Assembly: GCF_001548375.1 (NCBI RefSeq)
Contig: NZ_AP017297.1
Coordinates: 12,303-76,302, forward strand
DNA length: 64,000 bases
Source of the DNA: Nostoc sp. NIES-3756
GTDB taxonomy: Bacteria > Cyanobacteriota > Cyanobacteriia > Cyanobacteriales > Nostocaceae
Reading direction: 5' to 3'
Both the position numbers and the translations under genes were made by a program. Below, piece after piece: positions 19,575 through 29,900 of the stretch. The notes below the pieces were generated by a model that made no database searches, had not been told where the DNA came from, and saw nothing but the letters and a program-made list of their open reading frames with translations. How positions within the stretch are numbered: the first letter of the stretch is position 1; the number at the start of each line of letters is the position of its first letter.

Positions 19575-21131
19575 ATGTCGAATCAAGTTGTAGAGCAACC
19601 TAATTCAAAAGCTACTAACAACAATGGCAATCGTAGCCAAGAATTTGCTCAAATGAATGGGGTAGAAATTAAAGCTGATTCAACATCATCACCAGAATCA
19701 ACAACTAACGAGCCACAAAATGAACCAGAGGAAGTTGTTACTACTCGTCCTGTAGCTGGGCATCCCTTGTTAAAGGGACTAACAATCTCTGGAGGAGTTT
19801 TGTTGTTAGTCATCAGTTTTGGGGCAATGATTGGCACACTGACAGGAGCTTTAAATTCGCCTAGTAATAATCAAAGTGAACAAGACATAAAAACTACTCA
19901 ACAAGTTAAGCCAGATAACGAAGAAAACGAAAAGGGAGAGCTAAAAACAGCGATCGCTATCACCTCACAAAAAGGTGAATTGCAAGCGATCGCCAAAAAA
20001 GATAATGGAGGTGTATCATCTACCCCATCCCCTACCCCATCGCCAACAACTACTGCTACAACTGCCGTTACCGTCAAAGCTGTACCAGTACAAAGGCAAC
20101 CAACAACTTATCAAGCGCCACCGCCACCCCCTACTCCCATTAGTAGGCCAACCAGAACCTATCAAGTTGTTTCTAACCCACCGACTAGACAGCAGATTTC
20201 TCCGTCCCGTATCTCTGCATTGCCTACTCCTCAACCCAAACCTGTAACTGTCAAACCTAACGTTAGCAATTCCCAGCCATTACCTTCAGTAAAAACTAGC
20301 CCTAAAGACCCGATGCAGGAATGGTTAGCAGCAGCAAATGTGGGCAATTACTCTTCCAGTGACTCTAGCAACAGTGAATCAAACTATGAACAACCAGATT
20401 TAAAAAATGCCCAAGTAGAGGGAGGTTCAGGAGTTAAGCCAGTCAATGCTTCTCAGACCAACCAAGATTCGTCTACATCACAGACTAACTATGATGGCAA
20501 GCGGGTTTTAGTCGGCACTCGTGCCGCCGGAGTGATGGAAACTCCCATTGCTTGGCTAGGTAGCAATGTCAGTAATCAGCAAGAGCAGAATTGTTTGATT
20601 AGGCTGTCGCAACCATTGAAAGCATTCGATGGAGAAGAAGTATTACCTAAAGGTTCTTATATTGTTGCTGTTGTTAACCCAAGTAATTCAGAAATAGCCC
20701 AAATGACGGCGGTAGCTGCACTGGTTAATAGTAATGGCACAACACAAGAAAGACAATTGCCAGCAAATTCTATTTTGATATTAGGTAAAAACGGCAATTT
20801 ACTAAAAGCCCAATCGCGTAAAGGTGGGGAGAATTTGGGTTCTTCACTAATGGCATCCTTGTTATCTGGCTTATCCAAAGTAGCGGAAATTCAAAATCGA
20901 GCTAATTCAGAAACAACAATTAGTTCATTTGGTACAACTACTACCACTACAAATAACGGTGAAAAGGATTTAGTAGCTGGTTTTGCTGAAGGTAGTATCA
21001 ATGAAATCTTATCAAGAATGAAAAACTCAAACGAGCGTCAAATACAAGGACTACAACAGCAACAACAAGTTTTTGTAATTGAAGCAGGTCAGCAAGTACA
21101 AGTTTTCGTAAATCAGTCTATTTCGATATGA
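19575..21131 (+). CDS. VirB10/TrbI-like channel protein
   Basis: 518 residues, with GGAAGG 7 nt before ATG 19575. A disordered cytoplasmic part (1-60) is followed by a single membrane span at about 68-92. A Pro/Thr/Ser-rich periplasmic linker of about 100-235 spans the envelope. A C-terminal beta-rich domain of about 290-518 contains [17 protein letters not shown] and, later, [11 protein letters not shown], the usual VirB10 core pattern. VirB10 connects the two membranes and gates the channel. Its last codons overlap the VirB9-like start by 4 nt. HIP1 sites lie in the linker region. Confidence 0.8.
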   Translation: MSNQVVEQPNSKATNNNGNRSQEFAQMNGVEIKADSTSSPESTTNEPQNEPEEVVTTRPVAGHPLLKGLTISGGVLLLVISFGAMIGTLTGALNSPSNNQSEQDIKTTQQVKPDNEENEKGELKTAIAITSQKGELQAIAKKDNGGVSSTPSPTPSPTTTATTAVTVKAVPVQRQPTTYQAPPPPPTPISRPTRTYQVVSNPPTRQQISPSRISALPTPQPKPVTVKPNVSNSQPLPSVKTSPKDPMQEWLAAANVGNYSSSDSSNSESNYEQPDLKNAQVEGGSGVKPVNASQTNQDSSTSQTNYDGKRVLVGTRAAGVMETPIAWLGSNVSNQQEQNCLIRLSQPLKAFDGEEVLPKGSYIVAVVNPSNSEIAQMTAVAALVNSNGTTQERQLPANSILILGKNGNLLKAQSRKGGENLGSSLMASLLSGLSKVAEIQNRANSETTISSFGTTTTTTNNGEKDLVAGFAEGSINEILSRMKNSNERQIQGLQQQQQVFVIEAGQQVQVFVNQSISI

Positions 21132-22147
21132 AAAGTTTAGCTGTTTTACTGGCAACTACATTAGTTATTGGTAGTAATGTCGGCATATCTTTAGCATTAC
21201 CACCAGCCAGAAATGTATATTCACAGGACGCTCAAGGAAGCAATAGTAGAGGGATTGATTTAAAAGTTTGGAGTGGTTACGGACTAACCATTAACTTTAT
21301 CCCTACAGGTGAAATAATCAAGCAAGTGTGGCTGGGAGATCCGTCACGTTTCGCTCTGACTTCCAACGGAAATTTATGTCAGCGCGGTGCATCAAATGAT
21401 GAAAATTGTGGGACTGGTGGAGCTACAGTCTTATTTTTGAGGCAGATAAAACCGATTAATTTTCCCTCTTTAACTGCCAGCAAAGATGGCAGCACAGTAA
21501 TTACAGTGATAACTGCTAGTGCAGAAGGACAAAAGCAGTACCAATTTAAGTTGACCCCGGCTGGAGGTAGCCCAGACTATACAACTCTAATTATTAAGCC
21601 AGATTCGGAAAAGCCAACACCTGTGTTAGTTGAAAAGCCACCTGTAACCCAAATTAGTTCTCGACCAACTCAAAGTTATCAGGTAACGGTAGGTTCTGGT
21701 AACAGGAATAGGGGAGCAGGGGAGCAGAGGAGCAGAGGGGTAGAGGAGCAGAGGAATAGGGTATCTAAACGAGCCGTCAATAATAACTTGATTAATACCT
21801 CAAACTCAAGAGTATCGGCAATTTCCACAAGTAAACCCAACGAAAATTTGTCAAGGCGAACTAATAATAACCTTGTAGAAAGAACCCCTGAAAACAACGT
21901 AAATCTATCAAATACTAATTCTTTACAAGTAGGAATTTCATTAAAAAGAAATGATGCAAATGCCGTAGCTTATGGATTAGGAGTAGCAGTTAATAATGGC
22001 GTAATTAAACATAAGTCTGGAGAATGGCGTAAAGCACAAGATACCATCAGGTTACTCAGAAGAGGTAAAACTAGAGTCGAGGCTATTAGATTATCAGGTA
22101 TTCCCCAAGAACTCTTCAATAAATTAATTGAATGGGGGCAAAACTAA
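21128..22147 (+). CDS. VirB9-like outer channel protein with G-rich repeat insert
   Basis: 339 residues with a signal peptide ([20 protein letters not shown]). The N-terminal beta domain (about 35-160) contains [23 protein letters not shown], the usual VirB9/CagX start. A linker of about 195-215 is encoded by a G-rich heptad-like repeat. The C-terminal 65 residues form a compact helical domain ([17 protein letters not shown]). The protein follows the VirB10-like gene, an order also seen in related cyanobacterial clusters. It would form the outer ring of the mating channel with VirB10. Confidence 0.7.
   Translation: MKSLAVLLATTLVIGSNVGISLALPPARNVYSQDAQGSNSRGIDLKVWSGYGLTINFIPTGEIIKQVWLGDPSRFALTSNGNLCQRGASNDENCGTGGATVLFLRQIKPINFPSLTASKDGSTVITVITASAEGQKQYQFKLTPAGGSPDYTTLIIKPDSEKPTPVLVEKPPVTQISSRPTQSYQVTVGSGNRNRGAGEQRSRGVEEQRNRVSKRAVNNNLINTSNSRVSAISTSKPNENLSRRTNNNLVERTPENNVNLSNTNSLQVGISLKRNDANAVAYGLGVAVNNGVIKHKSGEWRKAQDTIRLLRRGKTRVEAIRLSGIPQELFNKLIEWGQN
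21704..21762. repeat. STRR-like G-rich repeat inside the VirB9-like gene
   Basis: Repeated units of the type GGGGAGCA / GAGGAGCA in the + strand. Short tandemly repeated repetitive sequences of this kind are known in Nostoc, Anabaena and Calothrix. Here the repeat is translated as an R/G/E-rich linker without breaking the frame. Confidence 0.75.
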
Positions 22148-23346
22148 TGATTTTTAAAAAAGCAATTTCATCAATAGTATCTACATCTCTAATTGCTGCC
22201 TCATTGTTAGAATTACCAATGGCAGCATTTGCAGAAATACCTACAGTAACTTACACATCAGGTAAATACCAATTAAAATCTCCTGATTGGTCAAAAATAA
22301 ACTGGAGTAGTTTAGACTCGCTAACTGAGCCTGGATACCTCAATGTATCGCCAGAGATTGCTGCAAAATTAGGCTATAATCCTTCCCGTTCATGGTCAGC
22401 CGGACAGAATATTGACTCTGTAGTTATGTTGGGAGACGTAGATGAGGCTTTTGCTCAAAGCGAATTTACTCTAGATGATATATTTAGCAGAGGATTTAGT
22501 CAAAATTCCCTAACAACACTAAAAGATTTTGGTTTAATAAAATGGCAAACTATTGGGTCTTTAGTCAAGGCAATCCCTAATTTAAAAAATCTCAATGTTG
22601 AGAGAATTAAACCAATTCAAGACTTACTGAGAAGTAAGGGAATTTTTACAGGGGCTACACTTGGACAAGTTTTATATTCTTATCCCCAAGCCAATAAATT
22701 TTCATTAAGCCAACTAGATTTAAGCAAGTATTCATTAAACTCAATTCCCAAATTAACAAAAACCAAAATTAGTAAATTTCTCAATTGGCAGCAAAGTTTT
22801 ATTAATCAAGTACCAGGATTAAACAAAGTACCCTTTGATAAAATGCCTCAGCCAATTAATTCTGGTCTGGATGTAGTGGGTATAGCCTCTGTGGTTTTAG
22901 GGAAATCGGAACGTGGAGATTCCAGGGCAAGAGAGAATTACTTTGTGTCTGGGAAAGTCACCCGTGCCAATAAAACTGTTGTTGTCGCCTGTGGAGTGGG
23001 TCAAGAGTGTCCTTACTTGGAACTGGGGGATGTCGCGGGGTCACAGGGCAACCTCTACGGTAAACGCTGGGCTTCTGGTTCCTCACAGCAAGTAGATGGC
23101 GGTTTTGGGATATTACAGCGTGTCAACGGCGGTAAAGAACCAACAGGAAGGCTGGTTTATGGTTCAGGTTTCAAAGTTGTGCTTACGGGTGTAAACGAGT
23201 CTACGGGTACAGCTAACTTTGGACTATTCTTTCGTATCTGCATGAACTTCTTCTTGGGTGGAAAATCCTGTACTCCTTACTTTATTGGGCCAGTCCCTTG
23301 GGTTCCAGTCAAAGAGAATGATTTAGTCATTCTAGGGAGGGGGTGA
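22147..23346 (+). CDS. Secreted conjugation-operon protein, unknown family
   Basis: 399 residues from ATG 22147, which overlaps the previous stop (TAATG). A signal peptide (IVSTSLIAASLLELPMAAFA) is followed by a helical domain with repeated hydrophobic heptads (about 60-240). A C-terminal domain then carries four cysteines (ACGVGQEC, ICMNFFLGGKSC). It lies between the VirB9-like and VirD4 genes and is probably a periplasmic or outer-membrane part of the apparatus, possibly VirB7-like or an adhesin. I do not recognise a family. The operon position strongly supports co-expression with the transfer genes. Confidence 0.75.
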   Translation: MIFKKAISSIVSTSLIAASLLELPMAAFAEIPTVTYTSGKYQLKSPDWSKINWSSLDSLTEPGYLNVSPEIAAKLGYNPSRSWSAGQNIDSVVMLGDVDEAFAQSEFTLDDIFSRGFSQNSLTTLKDFGLIKWQTIGSLVKAIPNLKNLNVERIKPIQDLLRSKGIFTGATLGQVLYSYPQANKFSLSQLDLSKYSLNSIPKLTKTKISKFLNWQQSFINQVPGLNKVPFDKMPQPINSGLDVVGIASVVLGKSERGDSRARENYFVSGKVTRANKTVVVACGVGQECPYLELGDVAGSQGNLYGKRWASGSSQQVDGGFGILQRVNGGKEPTGRLVYGSGFKVVLTGVNESTGTANFGLFFRICMNFFLGGKSCTPYFIGPVPWVPVKENDLVILGRG

Positions 23347-23348
23347 AC

Positions 23349-25196
23349 ATGGCGGCAACATCTACAACAACTGTCATCAGGGATGGGGGAGGTGTGCAGC
23401 CGGGGAAGCAGGGGAAGAATTTGACAAAGGAATCTTCCCCAGCCTCAACAGATTCTCTAGCCCACGATATCGTTCCCCAAAATTTCTACGATGCCTTCTT
23501 CTCCCCAATGGGTTTGGCATTACTTGTAAATGTTGGCGCATTAATGTTAGCCAAGTCGATGGAAGGACGAGGGGCATCAAGTAAGTTAGCACGGGCGCGA
23601 TGGGCAGGAAGTAGGGAGAAAACAGCAGCTCGTAAGCTGGCCTGTAAACAGATTACTGAACGCAGACATAACAGAGTAGCTTTATACATCGGTACACCCA
23701 GAGGTACTAAATTCCAAGTTGTTGGCAACAAACGCATTACCAACATTCCAGAAGATAAAAACAGGCTTTATTTCCCAGATGGGCAGCGTGGTATTTTAGT
23801 TACTGGAAGTGGGGGATCTGGTAAAACCTTCTCCATGATTAATCCTCTGATACGTTCTGCCATCGACCAGGGGCTACCAATAATCATCTACGATTATAAA
23901 TATTGTCATCAGGAGTCAGAAAAAGCAGAAGCCAAAGGACAAGCACCCAAGCTGGCAGGGTATGCAGCAGAGCGTGGTTATGAAGTAACAATACTGTCTC
24001 CAGGCTTTCCAGAGTCAGGGGTAGCAAATCCCCTCGATTTCCTTCGCAGTTCGACTGATGCGGAAATGGCACGTCAATTAGCCATCGTCCTGAACCGTAA
24101 TTTTAAGCTAACAAGTGGCGACTCTTCCGATGGCGGATTTTTTGCGAATGCAGGAGATCAGCTGGCACAAGCTATTTTTATGCTGGCACGCGGTACAAGC
24201 TTCCCGGATATTATGATGTGCCATCAACTTCTTAGTCTACCCAGGCTGATTGACCGCATTCAGCAAGCAGACCTAAATCCTTGGGTGAAAGTTGCCTTTG
24301 ACCAATTCTTATCTGTAGCTGGTAGCCCAGAAACAGCCTCCAGCATTGTTGGTACAACAAGCGGGTTGTTCACTCGCTTTATGACCCCATCAACCTTGTC
24401 CGCGTTCTGTGGAACAACAAATATCCCCTTGGACTTGACAGGGCGGAAGATGGTCATCTTCGGCATGGACAAAGAAAAGCGGGATGTGATAGCGCCACTT
24501 TTAGTTTCCATTTTGCATCTTTTAGTAAGTCGAAATGTTGCTAAAAAGAGAACTGAACCCCTAGTTTTAGCATTAGATGAATTACCTACTTTGTATCTTC
24601 CTGCTTTAGTAGATTGGCTGAATCAGAACCGAGAAGATGGTTTAGTTTCTATTTTGGGTTTCCAGAATATTTCACAGCTTGAAAAAGCATATTCAGAGGA
24701 AGTTGCTAACGCTATTTTTGGTGGTTGTGCAACAAAAGCCTTTTTTAATCCCCAAGATGATGTAGCTGGACAAAGGTTTAGTAACTTCTTAGGAGATGAA
24801 CAAATTAAGCATAAAGAACGTTCTCGTACCTCTGGCGGGAAAGGAGGAGCCAGCACATCCTTATCTGAACAAAACAGCACTAGAAACTTGTTTGAAATCA
24901 ATCAGTTTAACTCGTTACCAGAAGGTAGAGCCATAATTGTTAGCCCTGGATTCAGAGGAGGTAGAGAGGTAGGACTACCACTATTAGAACAAATTCAAAT
25001 TCCCAAAGCTGATAGAGATTCGGAAGCAGAGAGTGTAGAGAAATGGTACAAATTACAGCAAAAATTCATAGCTCAATCAACATTGAGAGAGCCATCTGGT
25101 GAAGAATTGGAAATCAGAAGATTAGAAGCCGAAAGGTTATTGCCTTTAGTAGAAGAAAAGGCAGAAGCTGAAAAGGTTTTGCAGAATGAAATTTAG
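23349..25196 (+). CDS. virD4: VirD4/TraG-type coupling ATPase
   Basis: 615 residues from ATG 23349, with GGGAGG 8 nt upstream; a GTG 6 nt earlier is less likely. One hydrophobic segment lies at about residues 54-70 (MGLALLVNVGALMLA). Walker A ILVTGSGGSGKTF lies at about 151-163 and Walker B LVLALDELPTLYLP at about 406-419. A motif near 435-445 (LVSILGFQNISQLE) fits the VirD4/TraG family. The coupling protein brings the relaxase-DNA complex to the channel. Following downstream are two small genes that may help substrate docking. Confidence 0.92.
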   Translation: MAATSTTTVIRDGGGVQPGKQGKNLTKESSPASTDSLAHDIVPQNFYDAFFSPMGLALLVNVGALMLAKSMEGRGASSKLARARWAGSREKTAARKLACKQITERRHNRVALYIGTPRGTKFQVVGNKRITNIPEDKNRLYFPDGQRGILVTGSGGSGKTFSMINPLIRSAIDQGLPIIIYDYKYCHQESEKAEAKGQAPKLAGYAAERGYEVTILSPGFPESGVANPLDFLRSSTDAEMARQLAIVLNRNFKLTSGDSSDGGFFANAGDQLAQAIFMLARGTSFPDIMMCHQLLSLPRLIDRIQQADLNPWVKVAFDQFLSVAGSPETASSIVGTTSGLFTRFMTPSTLSAFCGTTNIPLDLTGRKMVIFGMDKEKRDVIAPLLVSILHLLVSRNVAKKRTEPLVLALDELPTLYLPALVDWLNQNREDGLVSILGFQNISQLEKAYSEEVANAIFGGCATKAFFNPQDDVAGQRFSNFLGDEQIKHKERSRTSGGKGGASTSLSEQNSTRNLFEINQFNSLPEGRAIIVSPGFRGGREVGLPLLEQIQIPKADRDSEAESVEKWYKLQQKFIAQSTLREPSGEELEIRRLEAERLLPLVEEKAEAEKVLQNEI

Positions 25197-25205
25197 GAGG
25201 AGAAG

Positions 25206-25607
25206 ATGAATAAGTTTTCCGATTATGAATTGAGTCTTTTAGCTAAACTACCTCTAGATATTGTCGCCTTAGCTAATGAACATCGAATTGATATCATGAA
25301 CGCGGCTGAATTTTGGGATGAACCGCCATTTCCCGACAACTATATCCCAGAAATGATTGAAATCTATTACGGCAATACCCCCAGTCCTCATGTGTTTATT
25401 GTCAATGGAGAATTAGAGGACTATAGGCTAGATGATTTAGACCTTAATAGAAAGTCTATTGCTGTGCAGATTGATGACCAATGGGCTTATATCCAAATAG
25501 AAGGTCAAGAAATTCTTAATCGATTAGGTGGAGTGATTTTACCAGATGTAGTCATTGAACCAACCGCATTGTTAAATTCTGTTTTACAGGTAGAGAATCA
25601 TGGATGA
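25206..25607 (+). CDS. Hypothetical acidic protein after virD4
   Basis: 133 residues, with a strong AGGAGGAG site before ATG 25206 and 9 nt after virD4. The chain is acidic and beta-rich (PHVFIVNGELEDYRLDDLDL), with no membrane segment or signal. It overlaps the next gene by 8 nt. I do not recognise it. Acidic cytoplasmic proteins in this place often serve as adaptors or chaperones of transfer substrates, but that is only a guess. Confidence 0.7.
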   Translation: MNKFSDYELSLLAKLPLDIVALANEHRIDIMNAAEFWDEPPFPDNYIPEMIEIYYGNTPSPHVFIVNGELEDYRLDDLDLNRKSIAVQIDDQWAYIQIEGQEILNRLGGVILPDVVIEPTALLNSVLQVENHG

Positions 25608-26997
25608 AATTAAAGCCGAGAGTAAACAGATACAGCAAGATTATTTAGAAATCCTCAATGATATCTTGCAAAAAGTTATGGAGAAAGGACAGTTTCAAGG
25701 AGCAGATGCCAATAAAGACATATCAATTTTTGTCGGGAAACAACTCCAGTATAAAGGTAATCCTCATGGAGAAGTATCGATAAATCTGGTCAAATCAGAT
25801 TTAGTAGAGCAGTTGCAAAAGGCTATCAATTCTCCTCAAGAACTGAAAGGTTCTGTCCGAATTATGATTGGTAAGGACAAGGCTTTTCATGTCAAAGACG
25901 GAAAAGTTATAACAGATAAGCTGGAATTAGCTACTAAGACGGCTCAAAACTTAACTACTAGCCAAACTAAGAATGTCGCTAAATCTCCTCAGAAATCACC
26001 AGTTAGTATCAAAGATTTACAAAGTCAAGTTGATACTTTACAGCGTCAGGTCGAATCACAACAGAAAGTAATTGATAATTTCAGTAATCAACAACAAAAA
26101 TCTCCAGAAGAGATTAATGCACTATTAACTGAATTTAACAATCTTAAAGCAGCTTTTGATGCACAGCAGAGAACAATTGAGCAGTTACAGAAAGGTTTAA
26201 CGGCAGTTAATAATCGTAATACTCCCCATGTGCAGAACCAAACTTTGAAAGACTGGATAGGTAAACTCGAAACTAATGTCAAAAAATCTGCTCAAGGCTT
26301 GTATGAACAAGTTAAATCTAGTTTGACTCCAAAAGTAGAGGAAATTAAGACACAAATTCAATCAGCACTGACCCCAAAAATGGATAAAATTAAGGCTCAA
26401 CTAGAAAGTCAGATTGAGTCTTTAAAAACTGAAATGCAATCTCAAATGGAGGCGATGAAGAATGACTTAAAAACACAAGCCGATGTTGTCAAAACTGGTA
26501 TTAGTGAAGTTAAGGGGCTTGTACAGAATGAAATTCAACAGGGTGTAGAACGTCATCAAGGCGCTTTAGGTGCTGTTAGTAGCAAAATATCTGAAGAAGT
26601 AAATACAGTTCACAAGCAAGTAACTCAAGCTGTTGGAGATATACATTCTGCACTCAATCATACTGTGAAGCAGAACTATGAGAAGGTGACAAATAGTGTA
26701 ATGGAGGCTAAAGGAAAAGCTATTGCTAAAAGTGTTGACTCCATGCTGCGTCTTTTTGGTCAAACAAATGCTGATGGTTCAATGACTTATGAAAGTAAAA
26801 GTTTTAACTTTCATAAACAGGGTAATAATCTTTCGATTACAGCTAAAGATGGTAGACCTGTCATGGTAGAAGGTGACTTAACAACTGCTGCAACGGAAAG
26901 CGATGTTGAATCTCTCAACAAAGTAGAAACTGTTGTTCATAATTATTTAAAACCCCAAGCACCATCTCACTCACAATCATCAAAACTTAGACGCTAA
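25600..26997 (+). CDS. Coiled-coil protein at the end of the conjugation operon
   Basis: 465 residues. An N-terminal globular part of about 1-125 is followed by a long coiled coil (about 145-385) with heptads such as LQSQVDTLQRQVESQQKVIDN. It contains 11- and 22-residue amphipathic repeats resembling apolipoprotein or phasin types (KVEEIKTQIQSALTPKMDKIK). The C-terminal 75 residues contain a repeated pattern of short strands (SKSFNFHKQGNNLSITAKDG). It could tether the relaxosome or the membrane. Its stop lies 2 nt from the convergent relaxase stop. Confidence 0.75.
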   Translation: MDEIKAESKQIQQDYLEILNDILQKVMEKGQFQGADANKDISIFVGKQLQYKGNPHGEVSINLVKSDLVEQLQKAINSPQELKGSVRIMIGKDKAFHVKDGKVITDKLELATKTAQNLTTSQTKNVAKSPQKSPVSIKDLQSQVDTLQRQVESQQKVIDNFSNQQQKSPEEINALLTEFNNLKAAFDAQQRTIEQLQKGLTAVNNRNTPHVQNQTLKDWIGKLETNVKKSAQGLYEQVKSSLTPKVEEIKTQIQSALTPKMDKIKAQLESQIESLKTEMQSQMEAMKNDLKTQADVVKTGISEVKGLVQNEIQQGVERHQGALGAVSSKISEEVNTVHKQVTQAVGDIHSALNHTVKQNYEKVTNSVMEAKGKAIAKSVDSMLRLFGQTNADGSMTYESKSFNFHKQGNNLSITAKDGRPVMVEGDLTTAATESDVESLNKVETVVHNYLKPQAPSHSQSSKLRR

Positions 26998-26999
26998 TT

Positions 27000-29900
27000 T
27001 TATCTTCTAAAACCTCGTCTCGGTTGTGGAGACGGTTGACGGGAAATAGTCAATTTAGCTTTAACTTCTCGTTCTCTTTGTTTTTGTGTTTCTTTAATGG
27101 TTATTAAACGCTCTTGTAATTGAGGAGTTTTGAGTAAATTATAAATGGTACTCATCTCTATAGTTTTCGCTTCTCTCTTCCAGGTTTCATGATTTTGAGC
27201 CTGGATTTCCCATTGGGATATATCTGATTCTAATTGCTGTTTCTGAGTAAATAATTCTTTGATAGTGCCGATAGTATCTAATTGCTGATTTAGCATTAAC
27301 TCATACTTATTACTCAACTGATGAAGCGGAATAAGCTCCATCGTTCTAATAGATTTCTCTTGTTGGGTGTGTTTTATCCACAAGCTATCAAGTTGTTGTT
27401 GTAATTGGCTAATTTGACTTTCAATAGTTTGTCTATTAATTGGAGGCGGCACTTGTGCTACTGTCTCGGAAAAATATTCCTTAACAGCTTGTTCTAAATA
27501 CAGTAGCTCTTGGTTAGTCAGTCCATCAATTACTTTCTTAAATGCTGATTGAGTCGGTTGATTTGAAAAACGTTCTTGAAGTCGTTGTTTTCGTTCAAGG
27601 TCGCTCAATTTTTTTGGTGGTGCTGGCGGCGTATGTCGTTGTTGATTATTGTTATTTCGCCATGCTTTGAGGGTTGATGCTTCGGAATATACCTTTTCGT
27701 ATGCCAGTGGCCCCTGAGACACAATCAAATCATCAACACCTTTATCTGGCCCTGGCAAAGTTACCACTTTGACCTTAGCTCCCTGTTCCTCCAGTAGCCC
27801 ACCAGTACGTGAGATTGCAATCTCTATGTTCTGCTTAGTTTCGGGTCGCGTCTCGTAATCAAAGCAAAAGGTACACTCGCGCCCTGGTGTGGCGAAAACA
27901 GCTAACTCGTCCATGAGTCTAGCTTTCACCTTTTCCCCTAGCTCATCTTTAGAGCGATAACCAGCATAAATTCCCGGTAGTCCAATAGCAGCATGACCTT
28001 GGCTTAACAGACTGGCAGCTTTCTTAGCTCCCTCAGTGATCGTGACTGGGAGGTTATATTTCCAAGCACAATACCAGAACCCAGAGGCGCGATCGCTTTC
28101 GCTTGGCTGTACCCCATGTTTTTCATAGATACGGTCTGCTACCTCATCTGGTACATCAAGCAAGAAAATACTAAGTTCAGTTTTGGGCGGATGCTCATAT
28201 TTAATAAATTTGCCGGGCTTATCCGCTTTTTCTCTCGGATTATTGGGTTTGTAACATCCCCACAATGTTCTATCAGGTTTATCTCCAGGCTGTAAGTTAG
28301 CAAAAGACTTGGGATTAACGCCAGCATCACACCACCAGCCGCCATCTTCAATATGAGTATACTTACTCATGATTCCCGACGATAATCTACCTGTGTTCGT
28401 GCGTGGCAGATGCTCACTGTACATGAGATATTCCCAAGCCTCATGCTCCCAATCTCTGGTTTGGTGCAGGCTTTTAAAGTTACAGGCAGCAATTAGAGGA
28501 TGAATGGCACTACCAAATACCAGTTCTTGCCAGTGTTGGGAGTCTAGCTGTTCAGGCACTTCAGCCACATGATCTGGAGTCCAAAATGCTACCTTTGGCT
28601 GTGCTGCTTTAGGGACTGGTTTCTTAGTAACAGGTTTGGAAGTAGAAGTAGGCAGAGGGGAAGAATTGGGCGGAGGTGCAGAGGGGCTGGGGGGCAGAGG
28701 GGAGGAACTAGGCAGAGGGGCAGAGGGGCTGGGAGGCAGAGGGGAAGAATTATTATAAGATTTCTCCTCCGCTCCTCCGCTCCCCTGCTCCCCTGCTCCT
28801 GGGCTTCGTGGTTCCTTCGCTACAATCGCAGTAGATGTAACCTTTTCTTTCTCTAGTTTTGACTGGCGTTGCTTCTCTAATTCTTTCTGCCGTAGTAGCG
28901 CCAGTGCATTTTCCTTAGCCCTACTTGACTGCGCTAGGGCTAGTAAATCGTCTTTATTTTCCGTGTATAGTTTCAATTCATACCTAGCACGGCTAACCGC
29001 AACATAAAAGCTTTCTTGCCCAATAGTGTAATCCGCCGCTATCAGCACTCGGTCTGCCGTTTTGCCCTGGCTGCTGTACGTAGTGCTGACTGTTGCATAA
29101 TCCAGGTGTTGGGCTTGTTGCAGATTGATAAATTCAGTTTGACCGCTATCTAAATACTCGATTTGAGCGTTAAAACCAGCAATGGCCTTAACTACAAACT
29201 CCTGACCGTTGCGTCGTCCTAATTGACGATCGTTTTTTGTCCAGCGTAGGCGATCGCCCTCAGCAATTTCAATATTTTGACGCTGGTAAACTGCTTTATT
29301 AAAACCTGTGTCTACTTGAAAGTGCCGTCCATCAGAAGCTTCAAGCCTTAGTCCGTCACCATCCTTACCCACTACTTTATATAGCTGACCTTTTTCCAGT
29401 CCCCGGCGTTTGTAACTGCGAGTGGCCATAACCATATCATCCAGTTCAAAGTTGTGGGCGTAGCGCATCTGTACTGAGGTGAGGTCTTTAGCTTGCAGTT
29501 GGGTGATAGTAGTTGCAGTTCCTAAACTGCCTTCAGTTTTTAAATGCTCTCGAATCGCTTGGGTGATTGCCAAACGCTCCTTATTGGTTCCAGCCAGTAC
29601 CAAGGTTCGCGCTCGTTGTTCGGGTGTAGCTGTTACATACTCATCGGCGATCGCCGCAATTTTGGATTCTGCCGTTACAGTCTGAATACAACCGTTTTCA
29701 TCCAAACGGTTAAATCCTTCCTCAATTTGACCATCAGCAATCAAGTCTACTGCCAATTTCAGCTTCGGCGCACGTTGCCTATTAGATTCGTTTAAGTGGC
29801 TAGTCTTAATTCCCGCCTGTTGCAGAGACTTGAACGGGTTGCCAGCTTCTACTGCTGATAACTGTTTTGTATCTCCTACTAACAAAACTCTGGCTTGCTC

